Part shown: in pieces, positions 55,891 to 64,000 of the stretch
Layout: every line of letters starts with the position of its first letter
Numbering within the stretch: the stretch's first letter is position 1
NCBI GenBank assembly: GCA_027019405.1
Contig: JALUWO010000017.1
Location: 1-64,000, forward strand
Direction of reading: 5' to 3'
DNA: 64,000 bases
DNA from: Candidatus Altimarinota bacterium
GTDB taxonomy: Bacteria; Patescibacteriota; Gracilibacteria; BD1-5; UBA6164
Made by a program: the position numbers and the translations under genes
Notes under the pieces: model-generated
What the model was told of the DNA's origin: nothing
Databases searched by the model: none
The model's input: only the letters and a program-made list of their open reading frames with translations

Positions 55891-57975
55891 ATGAAATTAA
55901 ATGATATCTACACAAATCTAGAAAAAACTATTAATCTAAAATGAAATTTAAAAAAAACAAGTATTATTACAAATAAATTAATAAAAACCACTATTGATTC
56001 ATTAAAGAACAATTTAAATAAAAATATTTTTTTAAATAAAAGAAAAAAAATTCTTATAAAATCAAAAATCAACAAAGCAATAAATAGTATAAATAAAAAA
56101 AATAAATTAATAAATAAAAATATAAATCTCAAAAAAATAATATCAAAAGATAATATTTTCTCATTAATAAAAGAAAATTTTACTAGTATCTTTCATAAAA
56201 AAAATTTTTTTAATAAACAAAGAAAAAATAATACTTTTTATTTTATTCTTAAAATAACAATAATAATACTTATATCTGATTTTATAATTGCAAGTCTTTT
56301 TCTGTATAGTTGAGTTAATGATTTAAAAAATATAAATAAAATAAATACAATTAAACAACTAAATAATTCATATATAAAAACTAGTATTTCATCTTTTTTA
56401 TATAAGCCTTTTTCACTAATATCAAGTAATTATATATCAAATATAATAAATATATCTGAACTAATAAAAAATATAGATAAAACCTCAATAATTTATTATA
56501 ATATATATAAAAAGAATAATAAAAACTCTATTTTTATAACAGATATAATAAAAACTAATAGATGAAAAATTATAGAAACATTAACAGACATTAAAAATAT
56601 AAATATTAACTTAGAAAAAATAAAAATAAATAAAGATTCTAAATATTTTTCAAACTATATTTTTCTAAAAGATATTTTTTGAAAGCTAGAAACAATTATA
56701 ATTACATATAAAAATAATCCTCAAACTATTTTAAATATACTTTGAGATAAAAAAATTAAAAAATATATAATATTATTTCAAAACAATGATGAACTAAGGG
56801 CTACTTGAGGTTTTCCTTGAAGTGTATGAATTATTAGTATTTATAAATGAGAAATAATAAATTTTAAAAAAGAAGATATATATAATTTAGAATGGAATAT
56901 AAATAAAAATTATAAAAATAAAATTCCTAGCCCAGGGTGAATAAAACAAATAAATCCTTCTTTTACACTAAAGGATTCAAATTACTACTCAAGTTTTTTA
57001 CAAAGCAGTACAGCAATAAATTTCTTTTTACAAAAATGATGATACAATTTTAATTGAATAATCTTTATAAATACAAATACTATAAATAAAATTTTAAATT
57101 TGATCTGATGAGTTTATTTCAAAAAAATAAACACTTTAATAAAATGAAATAATTTCAACACAATAATCTCATTATTAGTTGAATCAAAAATATCAAAACA
57201 ATGAACTCTATGAACTCCTAAAAAAATACTTTTTGATTTTAGTCAATTATTTAAAAATAAAATAATAAAATCTCACAAATATATAGAAATATTAAAAATA
57301 ATTAATAATGATATAAAAAAAAGAGAAATTAGTTTCATACTTTTTAATAAAAAAGAGAATACTTTTTTCCAAGATTTAAAACTAAACTGAAATATTAACT
57401 ACAATAAATATAAAAATTTTATTTATCCTATTTTTACTTCACTTAGTCAAAATAAATCTGATAGATATCTAAAAATAAGTTACAATATAAATATAAACAA
57501 AACATTAAATAAAAATAAAAAATGTAATTACATAACAAATTTAGATATAAATTTAAATCATACTTTTAATAAAGAGAAAAAGCAAGATTTAATAAATAAA
57601 ATGAAAAACTTCAATATAAAACCTACAGAAAAATTATTAAATATTCAATGAAACTGAGAAAATAAACAATATATAAGACTTATAATTCCAAATAAAACAC
57701 TAATAAATAAAAATATAAATATAAATATTTTTAAAAATAATAAAACAAATTTAGTTAGTTTTTACACAAAAGAAAAACCTTGAGAAAACAAAAATTATTC
57801 TATAAAATATATTCAAAATAATTTAACTTGTAACAACTATAATTTCTGATTATTAAAACAAGCCTGAATAAAAAAATATAATATTAATTTTACATATAAA
57901 ATTAATGGTAAAATAATAAAAAACATTAATAAAAATAATTTAAATAAAGATTTTTATATAAAAATTGATAAATAA
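55891..57975 (+). CDS. DUF4012 family membrane protein
   Basis: The 694-residue protein has a basic N-terminal region of about 115 residues, one membrane helix (about residues 115-140), and a large extracellular part. The family signature FQNNDELRATGGFPGSVGII (about residue 290) is clear, as in other Patescibacteria DUF4012 proteins. It is very rich in Asn, Lys and Ile. Function unknown; surface location suggests an envelope role. It precedes the murE-like gene by 45 nt. Confidence 0.8.
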
Positions 57976-58020
57976 AAAAAATTAAGTATAAAATAAACAA
58001 TAAAATATAATATAAAATAT

Positions 58021-59337
58021 ATGTTTCATAAAGTAAAACATTTAGTAGCACTTGATAATCCTCTTAGATTAGCATATCATAAAATAAGAGCAATTATTGC
58101 AAATTTTTACTATGGTTTTCCAAGTAAAGATATGATTATAATTTGAGTAACTTGAACAAATTGAAAAACAACAACTTGTAACTTAATAGCAAAATGATTT
58201 ATTGAAAATTGAGAAGATGTTTTTATGTTTTCAACTGTAAATATAATCATGTGAAAAGAAGAATTCACAAATAAAACAAAAATGACTAGTCCAGATGCTT
58301 TTGAATTACAAAGATTATTAAAGATAGCTAAACAAAAATGAATCAAGAAAGCCATAATAGAAACAGCTAGTCATTGAATAAAATACAACAGAATCTGGTG
58401 AATTAATTATGATACAGTAGTTTTAACAAATATAACTCAAGACCATTTAGATCTTCATAGAACAATGGATGATTATGTAAATACAAAATTACAAATTTTT
58501 AAAAAATTAATATCTTATAAAAGAAAAAAAGATATAAAAAAAACTGCCATAATAAATATAGATAGTAATTATTCAGAGTTATTTTTAGATAAAACTTATG
58601 ATTCACTATATACATATGGAGAAAGTCTGGATGCAACACTAGAAATAAAAAATATAATAGAAGAAAAAAAATATACTTATTTTGATTTAAATATATTAGG
58701 TGAAACTCTAAAATTAAAAACAAAACTAAGAGGTATTTTTAATATATACAATATAACTGCTGCTATCTGAGTTTTTATGAGTTTCTGATTATCAAAAGAA
58801 AAGATAATAAATATTGTAGAACATATAAAATGAATCCCTTGAAGACTGGAAGAAGTAGAAAATACAGAATGATACCAGATTTTTATAGATTATGCACATA
58901 CTGCTGATGCTTTAGAAAATGTAATTAATTCTTTAAATAAGATAAAATGAAGTTGAAGACTTATAACAGTTTTTTGAGCAACTGGTGATAGAGACAAAAG
59001 TAAAAGACCTATTATGTGACAAGTAGTATCCAAAAATTCTGATTTTGTAATACTTACACAAGATGATGATTATTCTGAAAATACAACTGATATAATAAAA
59101 GATGTATTACCATGAATAGAAAGAGTAGAATGAGAAGATTTTTGGATAATTCCTAATAGAGAAGATGCTATAAGAACAGCTTTAGTTAGCTGAAAAAAAT
59201 GAGATATTATTTTAATAGCTTGAAAATGAGATGAACATGTAATGGTTACACAAAAATGAACAATACCATGGCATGACAAAACAAAAGTTGAAGAAATCTT
59301 AAAAGGATTAGATGAAAATAAAATTATAGAAAGTTAA
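58021..59337 (+). CDS. murE: MurE-like Mur ligase
   Basis: Adds the third amino acid to UDP-MurNAc-dipeptide. The 438-residue protein starts directly with a short helix and the ATP loop IIIGVTGTNGKTTTCNL near residue 45; the usual 80-90-residue UDP-binding domain 1 is missing or reduced. Other motifs are TASHGI, TNITQDHLDLHRTM, FIDYAHTADALENV and VFGATGDRDKSKRPIMG. The substrate motif, DNPR in diaminopimelate enzymes, reads QDDDYSEN, so the amino acid added cannot be predicted. Confidence 0.85.
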
Positions 59338-59377
59338 TTATAATTTTCTTGTTTTAATTGATAAAATAATAAAAAAT

Positions 59378-60814
59378 ATGAGTCTTTATCTTAAATATAG
59401 ACCACAAGATTTTGAAAGTCTTGTCTGACAAGATTTTATAAAAAAAACTTTAAGGAATGCAATAAAAAATAATAAAACTGTTTGAGCATATCTTTTTTGT
59501 TGACCTAGATGAACATGAAAAACATCAACAGCTAGAATTGTAGCAAAAGCAATTAATTGTTTAAATCCAAATAACTGAGATCCATGTAATGAATGTAAAA
59601 TATGTAAAGCAATAAATAATGAATCTTTGGTTGATGTTATAGAAATAGATGCAGCAAGTAATACCTGAGTAGATAATATTAGAGAATTAATAGAAAAATC
59701 TCATTTTACACCAACATATTCAAAATACAAAGTATATATAATAGATGAAGTTCATATGTTATCAAAATGAGCTTTTAATGCATTATTAAAAACATTAGAA
59801 GAACCTCCAAAATATTTAAAATTCATATTAGCAACAACTGAAACACACAAAGTTCCTGATACTATTATATCAAGATGTCAAAGATATGATTTTAAGAGTA
59901 TATCAAAAGAAGATATAAAAAAAAGACTTGAATTTATATCAAAAAAAGAAAGCATAAAAATTGATAAAGATTCTTTAGATTATATTATAAATAATAGTTG
60001 ATGAGCACTTAGAAATGCAATAAATATATTTGAACAATTTATTGATAATTGAGAAATTAATTATAAAAATATAAGTTCCACTCTTTGACTTGTAAAAAAT
60101 GAAGAATTAAAAGATTTTTTAAATAAATTATTAAAAAAAGATAAAGAAATCATTAATAATTATGAACAATTAATTGAAAATTGAAAAAATATAAAACTTT
60201 TTTCAAAAGAATTATTATTCTATATAAGAGATAGTATACTAGAAGATTTAAAAGAAAATAAAGATATAAGTAATAAATTATCAATTATTGATATCTTAGA
60301 TGAAACTATCTCAAAAATGAAAAATTCAATTGATGAAAATACAACATTTACAATCTGAATATTAAAAATAATAAATCCATTATCAAATCATTTTATAAAA
60401 ACAAAAGAACTAAATAAAACAGAAACCAATACAATCATAAAAGAAATAAAAAAATCAAACACAATAGAAAAGAACATAAACACCAAAAAAGAAGAAAATA
60501 AAAAAGAACTAGATATAAATGATATTTGAGATATCTTTTGAGATACTAGTGATACTATAAAAAATGAAGAAAAAAAAGAAAATAATATTTTTGATAAACA
60601 AAAGTATTTAAATCTACTTAAAGAACTTTGAGTAAAATGAATGATAGTAGCAAGTATTAAAGCATCTGATTTTTCTTTTAATAATCAAGAATTAACAATA
60701 AAATTTAAAACAAGTTTTGTATTAAATCAAGTAAATTCAGCAGATAATATAGCTATTTTAAATCAAGCATTAGAAAAAATGTGATTTAAAGATATAAAAA
60801 TTATTTTAAAATAA
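59378..60814 (+). CDS. dnaX: DNA polymerase III subunit gamma/tau
   Basis: The clamp-loader ATPase. The 478-residue protein begins LYLKYRPQDFESLVGQDF, with Walker A FCGPRGTGKTSTAR, the four-Cys zinc module (NCLNPNN..DPCNECKICKAI), IEIDAASNTGVDNIRE, IIDEVHMLSKGAFNALLKTL, EEPP and SRCQRYDF. The C-terminal third is a Lys/Asn-rich linker and small domain. It is followed by priA with TAATATG coupling. Confidence 0.95.
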
Positions 60815-60815
60815 T

Positions 60816-61787
60816 ATGTATTGTTTAGTATCTACATTTTCAAATACCTTTGATCAACTAGGATTATTATATTTTATTCCTAGTTTTTTAGAAAAAGAAA
60901 TAAAAATAGGACAAATAGTTGAAATACCAATTTGAACAAAAATAGAAATAGCTGTAGTATTAAAAATATGAACTCTAGAAAAAATAAACATTTTAAATAT
61001 AGATAAAAATAAAATAAAATCTATCATATCTATAAAAAATAATTTTATTTTTTTAACAGAAAAACAAATAAAATTAGCACAATATATATCACAATACTAT
61101 TTTTCTCATATTCACAATAGTATTTCTTTATTTTTCCCAAAAAATTTAAGAGAAAAAATCAAAAAAGATAAAATAAATTCTCATCTAATATCTCTTAAAA
61201 GAGAAGAATGTAAATATAATTTTGATTTTAAAAAAAACTTATCAGAAAAACAAGAAGAAATTTTTAAAAAAATTCAAAATTCAAAAGAAAAAAAGTTTTT
61301 ACTACACTGAGTAACAGGGAGCTGAAAAACTGAAATTTATATAAAATTAATTAAGCAACAACTAGAGTTATGAAAACAAAGTCTTTTACTTATTCCTGAA
61401 ATAATTTTAACTAATCAACTTGAAACAAGACTTAAAAAAGTATTTTGAGAAAATATTTTAGTTTTAAATTCAAGTATTACAGAAGCCAATAAAACAAAAG
61501 CTTGGATTTTTATTTATCAAAACCAAGCAAAAATCATAATCTGAACCAGATCAGCACTTTTTTATCCTTTTAATAATTTATGACTAATTATCATAGATGA
61601 AGAACATGATAATTCCTATATTTCAGACCAAACTCCAAGATACAATTCCATAGAAATAGCTAATAAAATTACAGATTTAAATTGAAACAAACTATTACTA
61701 GCTAGTTGAACACCAAGCATAAAATCAATGTATCAAGCAATAAAAGGGAAGTATAAATTATTAAAGTTATTAAAAAAATTTGAATAA
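60816..61787 (+). CDS. priA: Truncated primosomal protein PriA (first half only)
   Basis: PriA restarts replication at stalled forks. This 323-residue protein has the N-terminal DNA-binding domain, Walker A LLHGVTGSGKTEIYIKLI near residue 170, and the DEEHD helicase box with SDQTPRYNSIEIA and LASGTPSIKS. It then ends at KFE. The second helicase lobe and the Cys-rich zinc region, over half of a normal PriA of about 700 residues, are missing. The stop is TAA followed by a terminator, so it is not caused by misreading TGA. ATP-driven unwinding is doubtful. Confidence 0.88.
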
Positions 61788-61825
61788 AAAAATAAACAAA
61801 ACTAAATAGTTTTGTTTATTTTTTC
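61786..61825 (+). terminator. Bidirectional terminator
   Basis: Stem AAAATAAACAAAACTA / TAGTTTTGTTTATTTT between the convergent priA and ABC-F genes. Confidence 0.85.
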
Positions 61826-63552
61826 TTTTTACTTCATTTTCTTTTCTTTGAGTCTCAAAATTTATTTTTCATTCTTTTTATTTGCCTTTCTGAAAGTTTT
61901 TCTTCCAAAACTAAATTAAGTTCAGCTTCTTCATCAAATAAATTAAAATCCATATCTATTCAATTTTCAAGTTTAAATCTATAGTCTTCATAATTTCAAT
62001 ATGAAATTGAAAGTTCTCAGTCTTGAATAAACCAAATATTTGTAGCAAGCTTATTAACAAAATATCTATCATGAGATATAAATAATATTGTTCCAGAATA
62101 TTTATTTAAAGCAGATTCAAGTGCTTCTCTTGTATCATAATCCAGATGATTTGTTGGTTCATCAAGAATAAGTAAATTTGATGGAGTTTGTCATAAAATA
62201 GCAAAAAGTAGTTTTGAAGTTTGTCATCAAGATAATTCTGAAACTTTCTTATCTAAATCAGTTTTTTCAAATAAATAATGTTTTAAGAATCAAATCAAAT
62301 GTTCATCTGGATATTCTAAACCAAATTTTTCAAAATTATCTCTAATTGTTTTATTTTTATCAAGTTCTTCATGAAGTTGAGAATAATAAACTATTTTAGT
62401 AGTTTTTCATTTATTGAAATATCAATCCAAAACTGGAATTTGTCACATAATAGTTTTAAGTAAAGTTGATTTTCAAACTCAATTTTCTCAAACTATTCAA
62501 ATTCTTTGTCATTTATATAAAGTAGCATCTGAAATATAAAATAATGGATCTTTTCTTCATATAAACACTTCTTTAAAAATAAGCATTTTTTCTGAACTAT
62601 CTTTATATTCCTCAAAGAAAAATTTTGGTTTTCTTGGAATATAAGGTTTTTCTATTTTTTCCATTTTATCAATCATCTTTTCTCTTGATTTTGCCCATCA
62701 AGCTCTAGAACCAGCTCTAAATCTATTAATTAATTGCTCTTGTTTTTTTATATATTCAGCCTGTCTTTCCCAATCTTGCATTTTCTTTTTTTCTCTTCTT
62801 TCTCTTTCTAATACATATCATGAATAATCTGTATGATAAAATTCTATTCACAAAGTTCACTGAATTTCATAAGTTTTATTACAAGTTTTATCTAAAAATT
62901 CTCTATCATGAGAAATAATTACATAACCTCATTTCCATTTATTTTTTAAATAAGATTCAAGCCATTCAACTCAAGCTATATCTATAAAATTTGTTGGTTC
63001 ATCTAGAAATAAAATATCTGGTGATTGTAATAATATTTTAGCTAGAGCAATTTTTGTTCTTTGTCATCAACTTACTTCTACTAATTTTTTATCAAGTAAA
63101 TCCAAAATTCACATTCAATTAGCAACTCAATGGATTTTATTATCTACTTCATTTCATCAAAAATTATTATATTGTTCTAAAAAAGAAGTATATTCTTCTA
63201 TTAAATCCATATCTTCAGGATTTTCTTGCATTTTCTCTTCTATTTCTTTTATTTTATCATCCAATTCTAGCACTTTACTAAAAGCTTGTTTTAATTCTTC
63301 TTTTACTGTTTTTTCTTCATTATCTGAATAAATTTGATTTAAATATCACAAACTAAGATTTCATATATTTTCTATATATCAATCAAAATTTTTATTTTCT
63401 CAAATAAGTAACTTAAAAAAACTTGTTTTACCTACTCAGTTTGGTCAAACAATTGCTATTTTATCATTTTCATTCAATGTAAGTTCTATATTTTTTAGAA
63501 CTTCTTTATCTTGAAATTCAAGTTTATCTATTTTTATTTTTAAATGTTTCAA
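61816..63552 (-). CDS. ABC-F family ATPase (ribosome-associated)
   Basis: The 578-residue protein has two ATPase domains with no membrane helices: first Walker A IVGPNGVGKTSFF and signature [13 protein letters not shown] with [12 protein letters not shown], then the linker with the [15 protein letters not shown] motif, second Walker A IVGENGVGKSTLLKT and [12 protein letters not shown] with [12 protein letters not shown]. It acts on translating ribosomes. The start is TTG ([13 protein letters not shown]); no ATG lies between it and the upstream in-frame stop. TTG starts are unusual among the genes here. The C-terminus is Lys-rich. Confidence 0.88.
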
Positions 63553-63702
63553 TTTCCTATAAATTAATTTTATAAATATATTCTAAATATTTTATTTTAA
63601 AAGTAAATATTATAATTAATTTTAATGATTTTTATTTTGCAAAAACTAAGCTTTTTTGTAAAATAAAACAGCTTTTTAAAATATATTAAAAAAATAAATA
63701 AA

Positions 63703-64000
63703 ATGAGTATAAGAAAAAAAATAAAGCCACAACTACCAAACAAAAATCCAAAAATAAAATCTTGGGCTATAATAATTATTATCTCAATAATATTTGCTTT
63801 ATTAGTACCTTATTTAAATAATGTACAACAATATAAAGATACAAAAATTTGAATAAATCAATTAGAAAAAAATTTTAATAAATGAGAATATAGTAAAATA
63901 TTAATAGATTGAAATAAAGCTATAGCAACTAAATCATGAGAATTAATTTATGAACAATGAATAGAAAAAATACCTAGAGATATAATAATACTTCCTAAAA
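63703..64000 (+). CDS. ftsH: Probable FtsH membrane protease, N-terminal end
   Basis: Only 99 residues are in the window. They show a basic N-terminus, one membrane helix (residues 23-41) and an exported segment with INQLEKNFNKGEYSKILIDG and an IPRDIIILP-like stretch. This is the layout of FtsH before its AAA+ core. The assignment is tentative because the ATPase and protease domains lie beyond the right edge. Confidence 0.5.

Noticed and set aside
1-64000. CRISPR arrays, insertion sequences, prophage
   Set aside because: I saw no regularly spaced direct repeats, transposase motifs or phage structural genes. The two possible acquired genes have no visible flanking repeats.

Overview
The window reads as chromosome of a Candidate Phyla Radiation bacterium of the Absconditabacteria (SR1) / Gracilibacteria lineage. 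TGA is used throughout as a glycine codon (translation table 25) and never ends a gene; only TAA and TAG do. The DNA is very AT-rich, arginine is written almost only as AGA/AGG, and I found only about ten CpG dinucleotides in 64 kb. The native genes I inspected have no clear Shine-Dalgarno sequence. Reading TGA as Gly turns the many short frames into about 57 nearly contiguous genes, most ended by strong hairpin terminators.

Layout. 1-700: end of a type I restriction methylase (hsdM) and a tRNA with anticodon CCG. 750-8640: mostly minus-strand genes (guaB, ruvC, wecB-like epimerase, DMT-type membrane proteins, glmS, a coiled-coil protein). 8766-13515: dprA, a TPR protein, dnaB, rimO. 13.6-15.3 kb: two exported proteins that carry strong ribosome binding sites and no TGA codons, probably acquired from a standard-code donor. 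15.5-29.5 kb: a frameshifted peptidoglycan-binding protein, valS, a large IPT/TIG-like surface protein, ychF, a PgeF-like protein, a glycosyltransferase, a flippase, an rRNA methyltransferase and a DedA protein. 29.6-37.7 kb: secF, an ABC exporter, uppS, a polyprenyl synthase, a potassium channel, clpP, gltX.

38.2-45.2 kb is the most unusual part: a six-gene minus-strand operon encoding a hydrogenase-4 / complex I-like membrane complex (HyfB, C, E, F, G and a NuoB/HyfI-like subunit). The NuoB-like subunit has lost all four iron-sulfur ligand cysteines, the large subunit lacks both NiFe CxxC motifs, and no ferredoxin-like subunit is present. The ion-pumping arm looks intact, so the complex probably does something other than conventional electron transfer.

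45.3-64 kb: a possible zinc enzyme, mscS, miaB, a Trm11-like methyltransferase, ispH, adk, RNase P RNA, a DUF1704/MATCAP-like metallopeptidase, dnaA, a DUF4012 protein, a short MurE-like ligase, dnaX, a PriA truncated to its first half, an ABC-F protein, and the start of a probable ftsH.

Together the genes cover replication, cell-envelope and isoprenoid-carrier synthesis, tRNA/rRNA modification and secretion. A second code change is suggested: the only two in-frame CGN codons in native genes are both CGG, and one falls where DedA proteins carry a conserved tryptophan.
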